Assembly (NCBI GenBank): GCA_023436885.1
Contig: JAEZHI010000020.1
Span: 1-23,845 of the forward strand
Direction: 5' to 3'
DNA: 23,845 nt
Origin: Pseudomonadota bacterium
GTDB lineage: Bacteria > Pseudomonadota > Alphaproteobacteria > Rhizobiales > Pleomorphomonadaceae
In this document: one piece after another, positions 1 through 6,817 of the stretch
Layout: each line of letters starts with the position of its first letter
Position numbering within the stretch: position 1 is the first letter of the stretch
Made by a program: the position numbers and the translations under genes
Notes under the pieces: model-generated
Database searches by the model: none
Told to the model about the DNA's origin: nothing
The model's input: the letters and a program-made list of their open reading frames with translations, nothing else

Positions 1-1
1 G

Positions 2-76
2 TCGATGATGCAGGGCGGCATGCCCATGATGATGATGTGCGGCGGCATGCCGATGATGTGCGGCACGATGGCCTGA
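2..76 (+). CDS. C-terminal tail of a Met/Cys-rich protein (partial)
   Basis: An open frame runs in from the left edge and ends at TGA 74-76. The visible 24 residues are almost only Met, Gly, Cys and Pro, for example MPMMMMCGGMPMMCGTMA. Eleven are methionines and two are cysteines. Such tails can bind soft metals such as Cu(I), but nothing here proves it. A strong terminator hairpin follows 25 bases later, which supports a real gene ending here. The start and main domain lie outside the window, so the family cannot be named. Confidence 0.6.
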   Translation, partial: SMMQGGMPMMMMCGGMPMMCGTMA

Positions 77-101
77 CCGTCAGCCAGCAATGATCATCGA
101 G

Positions 102-132
102 AGGGCCGCGGGCACATGTCCGCGGCCCTTTT
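102..132 (+). terminator. Rho-independent terminator of the upstream Met-rich gene
   Basis: A perfect 10-bp stem (AGGGCCGCGG at 102-111 with CCGCGGCCCT at 120-129) encloses an 8-base loop and runs directly into a T tract (TTTT). The T tract is only on the plus strand, so it serves the partial gene at the left edge, not the convergent regulator gene. Confidence 0.85.
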
Positions 133-142
133 CGTTTGGGGA

Positions 143-772
143 TCAGACCCTGACTTCCTCGACATAGGTCATGACGAGGTAGAGGACGGCTTCGCTGGTG
201 CCGAGATTACGGTAGGAGTGGGGCACGTCGGCGTCGAAGACTATGGCGTCGCCTTCCGACAGTACGCGTGCAGGCTCGTCGCCCGCGATCACCTCAATGG
301 TGCCGCTCGACACGACGAGGTTTTCGACCGTTCCCTCCTGATGCGCTGACGCCACCTCGCGGTGCAGGCCGGCGATCCTGAGTTCGTAGAACTCCACCTT
401 ACGTTCGCCATCGAAGGGAAACAGGGCGCGCGACTGAAAGCGCCCCTCGGACGAGGTGAGCACCTTCGCCTTGGCGCGCGACAGCACGGTGACGCCGCGC
501 TCGGTTTCGTTGGCGAGCAGTGTCGCGAAGGATACGTCGAGCGCGGTGGCGATCTTCCAGAGCACCGAGATGGTCGGCGCGCTCTTGCCCGTTTCGATCT
601 GGCCGAGCATGGCGCGGCTGACACCGGAGAGCTTGGCGAGGCGTTCAAGCGAATGGCCGCGCCGGGTGCGAAGCTTGCGGAGGTTGTAGCCGACGATGGC
701 GGGGATATCCTCCGCGGGGTCCGTCCGGGCCGTGTCGTCCGCGGGGTCGTCGGGGACGACACGCAGGGGCAT
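143..772 (-). CDS. XRE-family regulator with C-terminal cupin domain
   Basis: This 209-residue cytoplasmic transcription factor has two domains. Residues about 27-83 form a lambda-repressor-type helix-turn-helix (RKLRTRRGHSLERLAKLSG, then SRAMLGQIETGKSAPTI). Residues about 105-205 form a cupin barrel with HREVASAHQEGTVENLVV and the late motif DADVPHSYRN. The size and order are those of the XRE-cupin family, whose members sense small metabolites and often control amino-acid, polyamine or sulfur-compound genes. The ligand here is unknown. The gene starts 2 bases after the stop of a 55-residue ORF and is probably translationally coupled to it. A palindrome over the predicted start of transcription (963-980) suggests autoregulation. 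The start ATG is the first codon after that upstream stop. Confidence 0.9.
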   Translation of the reverse strand: MPLRVVPDDPADDTARTDPAEDIPAIVGYNLRKLRTRRGHSLERLAKLSGVSRAMLGQIETGKSAPTISVLWKIATALDVSFATLLANETERGVTVLSRAKAKVLTSSEGRFQSRALFPFDGERKVEFYELRIAGLHREVASAHQEGTVENLVVSSGTIEVIAGDEPARVLSEGDAIVFDADVPHSYRNLGTSEAVLYLVMTYVEEVRV

Positions 773-774
773 CG

Positions 775-942
775 TCAGCGGCCGAAACCAAGGACCGGAA
801 CGTAAGCCCAGACCGGAACCCAGACCACCGGCGGCATCAGCTGCGTCGAAGGCATCGAGCTGCGGCTCATCTCACCCTGGCTCGCGGCGCGAGCGAGGCG
901 GAATTCCGCGAGATCGACGACTTTCGCAGTTTGTGCCGACAT
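775..942 (-). CDS. Small conserved-looking hypothetical protein (55 aa) co-transcribed with the XRE-cupin regulator
   Basis: A minus-strand ORF begins MSAQTAKVVDLAEFRLARAA and ends with the aromatic stretch VVWVPVWAYVPVLGFGR. An AGGGAAAG ribosome site lies just before the ATG, a promoter lies about 40 bases upstream, and the stop lies only 2 bases before the start of the XRE-cupin gene. The N-terminal VVDLAEFR-type helix followed by a short hydrophobic Trp/Pro/Val tail is a pattern I associate with small rhizobial proteins. No function is known to me. The tail might touch the membrane or a partner protein. It is easily missed because of its length. Confidence 0.7.
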   Translation of the reverse strand: MSAQTAKVVDLAEFRLARAASQGEMSRSSMPSTQLMPPVVWVPVWAYVPVLGFGR

Positions 943-962
943 GATCTTTCCCTAATGGAGGA

Positions 963-1012
963 GACAATCTTCTCAATGTCCTAAGCCTAGGCGCGGCGTC
1001 CCAGTCTCTCAA
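963..1012 (-). promoter_or_regulatory. Promoter and candidate operator for the small ORF/XRE-cupin operon
   Basis: Read on the minus strand there is a -35 TTGAGA (1007-1012), a 17-base spacer and a -10 TAGGCT (984-989). An imperfect palindrome GACAAT-N6-AATGTC (963-980) overlaps the expected start of transcription near 977, where a repressor would block initiation. This suggests autoregulation by the XRE-cupin protein. The rest of the gap up to 1146 shows no convincing gene. Confidence 0.5.
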
Positions 1013-1146
1013 GCGCGTGCGTTTCGCCCTTCCGGGCGTAGAGGAAAAAAGCCAGCTGCCATCAAGCGAGGCGCGAAAAGCCATTCCACGTCGAGTGGAT
1101 TGCCGTTCGCAAATGGGTCGCCGGGTCCATTAGGGTGCAGGACGAT

Positions 1147-1968
1147 CTAGTCCGTCCGGCTTGCCGTTGGCGCCAAAATTGCCCGCATGTCCGCCGTCTT
1201 CAAAAGCTTTTGGTAATCGCTCGCCGGCATCGCATTGATGAGCAGACGACCGCTGACATCCGCCTTGATGTATTCCACGGCCAGAAGGCAGGTCACCGGA
1301 TTGGTGGTCAGCACGGCCTGATCGGGCGTGCGATCGCCGAATTCGGCAACGACGGTTTCGGTGTCGTCCGCCACGACGACGGCCAGCCGGCGGCCCGAGA
1401 GGCGCAGGCGGGCGCTGGCCCCGCATTCGGAGAGATCGTAGCTGTGCGGTCCGATCAGGGTTCGCTTGCCGTAGATCGCCACATGCGTGTCGACACCACG
1501 CGCAGACGCCTGCTCGAGCAACGGCCCGATCTCGTCCATCTCCTCATCCCAGATGCCCGCGAAGATGCAGCGCCTGGCAGCAGTCGTGACGCGCCCGAAG
1601 GCCTGCACGATGGCCTGTCGGTTCCGCAGCGACCAGACAAGCCCGGGCTCCTCCTGGGCGGGGAGGCTATCGAGCTTTTTCTTTGCAGTAAGGACGTCGG
1701 CCTCGAACCGGGACTGCACGTCAGCCAAGAGGTCGGCATGCGGAACCGCGCTGTAGCGAACCGGCTCGGATCGATTGATGAGCACCGCACCCTTCCCCTC
1801 CAGTCGGGCCAGCGTCTCGTAGATCTTGGACGGCGGCACACCGGCACCACGGCTGACCTCGGCACCGGTCAGGGCGCCTTTGCCCACCAAGGCCGTGTAG
1901 GCTTGGGCTTCATATTGAGAAAAACCAAGCCGGGTCAGCGTGTTGATCAGGTCGGTATCAGCGGTCAT
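1147..1968 (-). CDS. TrmB-family transcriptional regulator
   Basis: This 273-residue protein has an N-terminal TrmB-type winged helix-turn-helix (about residues 8-75: LTRLGFSQYEAQAYTALVG, then AGVPPSKIYETLARLEGKG). A coiled linker follows, then a C-terminal effector domain with the PLD-like TrmB layout (AIYGKRTLIG, later TTNPVTCLLAVEYIK). TrmB proteins are cytoplasmic repressors or activators, best known for sugar sensing in archaea; bacterial members respond to varied metabolites. The gene is divergent from the RidA/MFS operon. Two palindromic 15-mers in the shared gap are its likely binding sites. The ATG has only a weak ribosome site (AAGAGTG). Confidence 0.85.
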   Translation of the reverse strand: MTADTDLINTLTRLGFSQYEAQAYTALVGKGALTGAEVSRGAGVPPSKIYETLARLEGKGAVLINRSEPVRYSAVPHADLLADVQSRFEADVLTAKKKLDSLPAQEEPGLVWSLRNRQAIVQAFGRVTTAARRCIFAGIWDEEMDEIGPLLEQASARGVDTHVAIYGKRTLIGPHSYDLSECGASARLRLSGRRLAVVVADDTETVVAEFGDRTPDQAVLTTNPVTCLLAVEYIKADVSGRLLINAMPASDYQKLLKTADMRAILAPTASRTD

Positions 1969-2005
1969 GTCACTCTTGCCAACCGCATCTATGCGCGGGC
2001 AGCCC

Positions 2006-2080
2006 CTTGAAAAGCATGCTTCAAGCTATTGACTACCATGGTGGTAAGTGGCAACCATATCAACTACTACCACAGTAGTA
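2006..2080. promoter_or_regulatory. Operator pair between the TrmB-type regulator and the RidA/MFS operon
   Basis: Two related 15-mers occur as direct repeats, each roughly palindromic: ACTACCATGGTGGTA (2032-2046) and ACTACCACAGTAGTA (2066-2080). They share 12 of 15 bases and are 34 bases apart start to start, about three helical turns. The second contains the perfect inverted repeat TACTAC-CACA-GTAGTA. A third inverted repeat, CTTGAA-N8-TTCAAG, lies at 2006-2025. A TTGACT -35-like element (2029-2034) overlaps the first copy, and the second copy lies just before the ridA ribosome site. This layout suits repression of ridA-MFS and autoregulation of the TrmB gene. Confidence 0.65.
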
Positions 2081-2095
2081 ATAGGAGGCAGATCC

Positions 2096-2461
2096 ATGCG
2101 CACTCTCATCAGCACCGGTTCACCATGGGAGCCGAAGGTTGGATACTCGCGGGCCGTGATCGTGAATGACACGATCTACATCTCGGGAACGGCGGGAAAG
2201 GGTGACGACGTCTACGCCCAGACGAAGGACGCGCTGGCCACCATCGAGAAGGTGCTGACGGAGAACGGCTTCGCTCTGGCCGATGTCGTACAGAGCCGAC
2301 TGGCCGTCGCCGATTTCGAGCATTGGGAGGATGCCGCGCGCGCTCACGGTGAGGTCTATAACGCGATCCGACCGGCGTTTTCCCTGGTGCACGCTTTGCC
2401 GTTCGTCGAAGATACGATCCTCGTCGAAGTGGAAGCCGTCGCCGTGCGAGGAGCGGCGTGA
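2096..2461 (+). CDS. RidA/YjgF-family protein lacking the canonical arginine
   Basis: This 121-residue chorismate-mutase-like protein belongs to the Rid (YER057c/YjgF/UK114) superfamily. Visible family motifs are VGYSRAVIVNDTIYISGTAG near the N-terminus and a C-terminal VEVEAVAV strand. True RidA enzymes hydrolyse reactive 2-aminoacrylate imines and use an Arg in a PARS motif. Here that motif reads RPAFSL, with Phe in place of Arg, so imine deaminase activity of the RidA type is doubtful. It resembles the non-archetypal Rid subgroups found in catabolic operons. The start at 2096 is fixed by AGGAGG (2083-2088); an earlier in-frame ATG at 2048 lies inside the operator region. The stop overlaps the GTG of the MFS gene, so the two are co-translated. 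Confidence 0.88.
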   Translation: MRTLISTGSPWEPKVGYSRAVIVNDTIYISGTAGKGDDVYAQTKDALATIEKVLTENGFALADVVQSRLAVADFEHWEDAARAHGEVYNAIRPAFSLVHALPFVEDTILVEVEAVAVRGAA

Positions 2462-3654
2462 CGACCGCGCCCAACCCGGGAGAACGGGCGCTGTCCGCTG
2501 GGATAGTGGTTCTCCTGGCGATCACAGCCGGCGGAGCGATTGCGAACAACTATGCGATCCAGTCGAGCCTTGGTGCGATCGCGCAGGATCTCGGCACCGA
2601 TCTGAGCGCCATCAGCCTGACGGCTTCCGGCATCATGGTCGGCTATCTCCTGGGATTGGCGCTGCTGGTGCCTTCGGTTGACCGCATAAGTCCGCGCTGG
2701 CTGATCCCTGGGCAACTCACTGCGTTGGCGGCGTCGCTGGCCGCCGCATCGGCGGCGCCGAGTGCCGGCGTTCTGTTGGTCTGCCTGGTGTTCGTCGGCG
2801 CGACCACCACTGTCGCGGCGCAGACGAGCGCCATTGTCGGCAAGCTCGCGACGCCCGCTCATCGGGGGCGGCAGATGGGATTGATCTCGGCCGGTATCTC
2901 GGCCGGCATTCTCCTGTCACGCTTTGTCGGGGGACTTCTGACGACGTGGGGCGGATGGCGGACTATGCTGCTGTGCTTTGCCGGAGCCTGTTGCATCGCC
3001 GCGCTGGCGACGGCTCTGATGCTCCCGCATCGTCGACCGCTCGCCGCGAAGAGCTACTTCCTCACCCTGCGCTCGGTGCCTGGACTGCTGATTGTTTTCC
3101 CGCAGCTGCGGGCGTCGACCATGGCCGGCATGCTCTGGTTCTTTGCCTTCAGCGCCATCTGGGTCGGGCTTGCGATTGCGCTCGCCGCGCCGCCATGGTC
3201 GCTGGGTGCCGGCGCGATCGGATTCTATAGTCTTGCCGGGCTGCTTGGTCTCTTCATAACACCGATGGCGGGGCGCTGGGCGGATCGAAACGGTGCGCGA
3301 CCGGTGAAGCTCGTCGGCCTTACGGCCGCGGCCGCCTCGGTCTTGGTTCTACTGCCGACGCTCGGGAACCCCTTCGTCTCGGCTCCGGCCCTCGCCGTGT
3401 TCGATGCCGGCTGCTTTGCCGCGCAGGTCGCAAACCAGGCTGCGATCGTGCGGCTGGATCCCTCCCGCGCCGGCGCGCTGAGCTCGGCCTACCTGCTGCT
3501 CTATTATGTCGCCGGAGCCATCGGTACAGCCGTGGCCGGACCGATCGTCACGGCTGGCGGCTGGCCCTTGCTTGCCGGTGTCGCCTTGGTGGCGACTGTG
3601 GGCGCGATTGCGGCAACAAGTGTGGAACATCTGGCGACGGTAAGTCGGGCCTAG
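2458..3654 (+). CDS. MFS transporter (YnfM-like), probable efflux or uptake of a small metabolite
   Basis: This 398-residue inner-membrane protein is almost wholly hydrophobic, with about 12 membrane segments in two halves. MFS features include a cytoplasmic basic loop after helix 2 (PSVDRISPRWLIPG), a mid-protein basic loop (LPHRRPL) and GRWADRNGARPVK in the second half, the usual loop 8-9 motif. The GTG start overlaps the ridA stop (GTGA), with GAGGAG just upstream. Substrate cannot be read from the sequence. The partner RidA-family protein and TrmB-type regulator suggest a regulated carbon or nitrogen metabolite. No clear terminator follows. Confidence 0.85.
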   Translation: MTTAPNPGERALSAGIVVLLAITAGGAIANNYAIQSSLGAIAQDLGTDLSAISLTASGIMVGYLLGLALLVPSVDRISPRWLIPGQLTALAASLAAASAAPSAGVLLVCLVFVGATTTVAAQTSAIVGKLATPAHRGRQMGLISAGISAGILLSRFVGGLLTTWGGWRTMLLCFAGACCIAALATALMLPHRRPLAAKSYFLTLRSVPGLLIVFPQLRASTMAGMLWFFAFSAIWVGLAIALAAPPWSLGAGAIGFYSLAGLLGLFITPMAGRWADRNGARPVKLVGLTAAAASVLVLLPTLGNPFVSAPALAVFDAGCFAAQVANQAAIVRLDPSRAGALSSAYLLLYYVAGAIGTAVAGPIVTAGGWPLLAGVALVATVGAIAATSVEHLATVSRA

Positions 3655-3885
3655 GTAGTAAAACTTAAGTATTTGATATTAAACGTTAAAATAGAAAACG
3701 CATTCTCGCCTTCACTTGGTTTCGGGGCAAAAACTGCTCCGCCTTCGCGCCATTTAAAATACTAAATCTATCGTCTATTCTTCACCCGTGATCTCCTGAA
3801 TGCCAGAGGTCGCGAGAGAGCATTGAGCACATCCCGTCGCGACCGCCTCCGTTCCAAGCGGGCCGCCGACAGGGGATAGCGCCAG
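3655..3885 (+). promoter_or_regulatory. AT-rich control region of the nitrogenase-like operon
   Basis: This 231-base gap is strikingly AT-rich over about 3655-3780 compared with its GC-rich surroundings. It contains an imperfect palindrome around AACGTT (3682-3687) and an AT stretch with a possible TAAAAT -10 (3755-3760) but no good -35. A weak sigma-54-like element has GG at 3724-3725 and GC at 3736-3737, the correct 10 bases apart, but poor flanking matches. No NifA site (TGT-N10-ACA) was found by eye. The ribosome site AGGGGAT (3871-3877) precedes the NifD-like ATG. A leader of 100 bases or more is likely. Confidence 0.5.
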
Positions 3886-5400
3886 ATGCCGATCAATCTT
3901 CGTACTCCGCAGGCCGAGACGCGCGACCAGCGCCTCGGCACCATCACCCAGTGGGACGGCCGCGCCTCCCAGCTCGCGAAGGATTCGGCCTTCACCTTCG
4001 GCTGCGGTCGCGATTGCGGCCCCGGCGGCAAGCGCCTTTGCGAGCTGAACAGCCCTTATTCGCAAGCCTCGATGTGCGCCGAGCAGATCGCGGTTACCAA
4101 CGCTACCATCATCAAGGACACGGTGGTCATCCAGCACTCACCGATCGGCTGCGCCTCCAGTCAGTCCTTCACCTCGCGTTATTCCCGCGACCTTGCCGCC
4201 CGGCGCGGCTGGAAGCCCGAGGACCCCAAGTCGATCTGCACCAATCTCGGTGAACAGGACATGGTGTTCGGCGGCGTCGACCGCCTCGCCGAGACCATCC
4301 GCGACGCCTACGAGCGGCACAAGCCGCGCGTCATCTTCGTCGCCACCTCCTGCGCCACCGGCATCATCGGCGACGACGTCGACGGCACGGTCCGCCAGCT
4401 CGAAGACGAACTCGGCATTCCCGTGGTCGCCCTGCATTGCGAGGGCTTCAAGTCGCGGCACTGGTCGTCGGGCTGGGATGTCATCGAGCATGGCATCCTG
4501 CGTCGTCTGGTGCCGGACCGGACGCACGAGAAGAACCCCGATCTTCTCAACGTCATCCACCTTGGCGGACCGGACGTGTTCACGCCGCTGGTCGGGCCGC
4601 TGGGCCTCAAGGTCAACCTGATCATGGGCGGCAACTCGCTCGAACGCCTCGCCGATCTCTCCACGGCGGCGGCGACGGTGACCATGTGTTTCGTGCTGAG
4701 CTATCTCGCCACCGGCCTCGAGCAGGAATACGGCGTGCCGGAAATCCGCGCGCCACTGCCCTACGGGCAGGAGGCCACCGACAACTGGCTGCGCGACATC
4801 GCCCGTGTCACCGGACGGACGCATCTGGTCGAGGCAGTCATTGCTTCCGAACGTGCCCGCATCGCGCCGGACCTGGAACGCCTCCGGCATCTCCTCAAGG
4901 GCAAGAAAGGCTTCGTCGCCGCTGGCGCCGCCTTTGCCCATGGCCTGATCGCTGACCTGCGCGAGCTCGGCGTCACCGTCGACGACGCCTATTCCTTCCA
5001 CCACGATCCCTCGACCGACAGCCGCGATCCGCAACAGGACTCGCTCGGCCATCTCATTGAGACCACCGGCGACATCGAGAATTTCACCGTCAGCCCCGAT
5101 CAGCATTTCCAGACGCATGCGGCGTTGAAGCGCTCCAATCCGGATTTCGTCATCTGCCGCCATTCCGGCACCACGGCGACGCTGGCCGGCCGGCTGGGCA
5201 TTCCGGTGCTGCCGATCTTCTATTCCAACGATGGCCTCGGTTACGAGGGCCTCCTGACCATCGGCCGCGCCATTCTGCGCGTGTTGCCGCGCCGACGCTT
5301 CTACGAGGATGTCGCCGCCCATTCGTCCTTCCCCTACCAGAAATGGTGGCTGGAAGAGACCAATCCCTATGCCCTCGACACCGCCGAAGCCGCCGAGTGA
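3886..5400 (+). CDS. Nitrogenase-like reductase alpha subunit (NifD-like; candidate methylthio-alkane reductase MarD)
   Basis: This 504-residue protein is a nitrogenase component 1 homologue expected to form an alpha2beta2 core with the next gene product. The three P-cluster cysteines are present: C64 (SMCAEQ), C89 (SPIGCAS) and C156 (TSCATGIIGDD). The cofactor cysteine is C268 (VTMCFVLSYL, matching NifD Cys275). Other NifD active-site residues differ: Gln191 aligns with W193 and His195 with W197 (FKSRHWSSGW), Lys426 aligns with a Thr, and no His occurs where NifD has His442 (GIPVLPIFYSNDGLGYEG). N2 reduction is therefore unlikely. The N-terminus carries an extra C40-x3-C44-x7-C52 motif. With a NifB homologue but no NifEN in the operon, the best known match is MarD, which cleaves C-S bonds of methylthio-alkanes. 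DPOR, COR and CfbD lack a NifB partner. Family is certain; substrate is inferred. Confidence 0.8.
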   Translation: MPINLRTPQAETRDQRLGTITQWDGRASQLAKDSAFTFGCGRDCGPGGKRLCELNSPYSQASMCAEQIAVTNATIIKDTVVIQHSPIGCASSQSFTSRYSRDLAARRGWKPEDPKSICTNLGEQDMVFGGVDRLAETIRDAYERHKPRVIFVATSCATGIIGDDVDGTVRQLEDELGIPVVALHCEGFKSRHWSSGWDVIEHGILRRLVPDRTHEKNPDLLNVIHLGGPDVFTPLVGPLGLKVNLIMGGNSLERLADLSTAAATVTMCFVLSYLATGLEQEYGVPEIRAPLPYGQEATDNWLRDIARVTGRTHLVEAVIASERARIAPDLERLRHLLKGKKGFVAAGAAFAHGLIADLRELGVTVDDAYSFHHDPSTDSRDPQQDSLGHLIETTGDIENFTVSPDQHFQTHAALKRSNPDFVICRHSGTTATLAGRLGIPVLPIFYSNDGLGYEGLLTIGRAILRVLPRRRFYEDVAAHSSFPYQKWWLEETNPYALDTAEAAE

Positions 5401-5413
5401 GCCGGAGAGATCG

Positions 5414-6817
5414 ATGAACGTCGTCAGCCCTATTTCCCACGACTCGTCCGGTTCGTTCGCGACCCAGCCGGGACCGATCGAGCAGGTGCGCTATGCCTGC
5501 GCCCTCGGTGCGCTTACCTCGGTGATCGCCATCGAAGGGGCGATCCCGGTCACCCATTGCGGCCCCGGCTGTGCCTCCAAGCAGTTCCACGCGCTGTCCG
5601 GCATCTCCGGCTATCAAGGTGGCGAGTTCCACGTGCCCTCCAGCAACATCGGCAACAAGGAGGTGATCTTCGGCGGCGCCGACCGGCTCGACGAGCTGAT
5701 CTCCTCGACGCTGAAGGTGATGGAGGCTGAGCTCTACGTCGTGCAGTCCGGCTGCATTCCCGGCCTCGTCGGCGACGATGTCGAGAACCTGGTGAAGGGC
5801 TACCAGCGGCGCGGCGTGCCCATCGTGTTCGCCGAAACCCTCGGCTATCGCGGCACCAACTTCACCGGTCACGAGACGGTAGTGAAGGCGATCATCGAGC
5901 AATATGTGGCAAAGCAGCCGCAGCAGCCGAAGCAGGCCGGACTCGTCAACGTCTGGGCGCTGCTCCCCTACCAGAATCCATTCTGGCGCGGCGACCTCAC
6001 CGAGCTCAGGCGCATCCTCGAAGGCATTGGCCTTGAGGTGAACATCCTGTTCGGCCCGGCCTCGGCCGGCCTTTCGGAGTGGCGCGCCATTCCCGCCGCT
6101 GAATTCAACCTCGTGCTCAGCCCCTGGCTCGGCCTTTCAGTCGCCCGCGACCTTGAGGCCGCCTACGGCCAGAGCACGCTGCACATCCCGGCCCTGCCGG
6201 TCGGCGCGCGTGAGACGGCCGCCTTCCTGCGCAAGGTGGGTGACCATGCCGGCATCGACCGGAAGAAGGTGGACGCCTTCATCGCCCGCGAGGAGAAGAC
6301 CTACTATCACTACCTGCGCGACTTCGCGACTTTCTATGCCGGCTGCACGAGCCAGTATCGGTTGCCGTCGGAAGTGAACGTCGTCGCCGACAGCGCCTAT
6401 GCATTGGCCATCGCCAAGTTTCTGGTCGGCGATCTCGGCCTCAATCCCGGCGTCATCGTCATCACAGAGAACCCGCCGGAAACCGAGCGCGCGGCGATCC
6501 GCGCCGCCTTCCGCGATCTGGCCCCCGGCATCGATGCCGATCCGCTGTTCGAGTCCGATGGGCACAAGGCACATGCGGCCATCCGTGCCCACGCGAGGAT
6601 TGGCGAACTGCCAATCGTCTTTGGCTCGACCTGGGAGGCAGGGCTTGCCGGCGAGATTGGCGCGCCGCTTGTCGAGATCAGCTATCCGGTGACCGACGAA
6701 GTGGTTCTGTCGCGCTCCTACATCGGCTATCGCGGCGCGCTGCAACTGATCGAGCGCACCTATACGACGGTGGTTCGCCAGTCGACCGAGGAAAACCCCG
6801 AGGTCGCTGCGCTATGA
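5414..6817 (+). CDS. Nitrogenase-like reductase beta subunit (NifK-like; candidate MarK)
   Basis: This 467-residue partner of the NifD-like subunit carries the beta-side P-cluster cysteines: C29 (YACALG), C53 (GPGCAS) and C114 (SGCIPGLVGDD), matching NifK Cys70, Cys95 and Cys153. The motif FGGADRLDELI follows the usual NifK pattern. An additional C49 sits just before the GPGC turn. It lacks the long N-terminal extension of molybdenum NifK and is about 55 residues shorter, as is usual for nitrogenase-like relatives. I chose ATG 5414, 13 bases after the D-subunit stop, because GGAGAG (5404-5409) precedes it and homology begins soon after; an open frame extends upstream to 5309 but only inside the D gene. 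The stop overlaps the next start (ATGA). Its role is electron transfer through the shared P-cluster to the alpha-site cofactor. Confidence 0.8.
   Translation: MNVVSPISHDSSGSFATQPGPIEQVRYACALGALTSVIAIEGAIPVTHCGPGCASKQFHALSGISGYQGGEFHVPSSNIGNKEVIFGGADRLDELISSTLKVMEAELYVVQSGCIPGLVGDDVENLVKGYQRRGVPIVFAETLGYRGTNFTGHETVVKAIIEQYVAKQPQQPKQAGLVNVWALLPYQNPFWRGDLTELRRILEGIGLEVNILFGPASAGLSEWRAIPAAEFNLVLSPWLGLSVARDLEAAYGQSTLHIPALPVGARETAAFLRKVGDHAGIDRKKVDAFIAREEKTYYHYLRDFATFYAGCTSQYRLPSEVNVVADSAYALAIAKFLVGDLGLNPGVIVITENPPETERAAIRAAFRDLAPGIDADPLFESDGHKAHAAIRAHARIGELPIVFGSTWEAGLAGEIGAPLVEISYPVTDEVVLSRSYIGYRGALQLIERTYTTVVRQSTEENPEVAAL

Noticed and set aside
872..1084. Minus-strand 70-residue open frame upstream of the XRE-cupin operon
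   Set aside because: It is Arg/Pro/Ser-rich as expected of random GC-rich sequence, overlaps the better-supported 55-residue gene in another frame, and runs through the promoter.
1085..1099. TCCAC-N5-GTGGA hairpin as terminator of the TrmB gene
   Set aside because: The stem is only 5 bp and the T run follows after a gap, so it is too weak to call.
3724..3738. Sigma-54 promoter ahead of the NifD-like gene as a firm call
   Set aside because: Only the GG and GC with 10-base spacing and a few other bases match; the TGGCAC and TTGC flanks are poor. It is mentioned as weak only.
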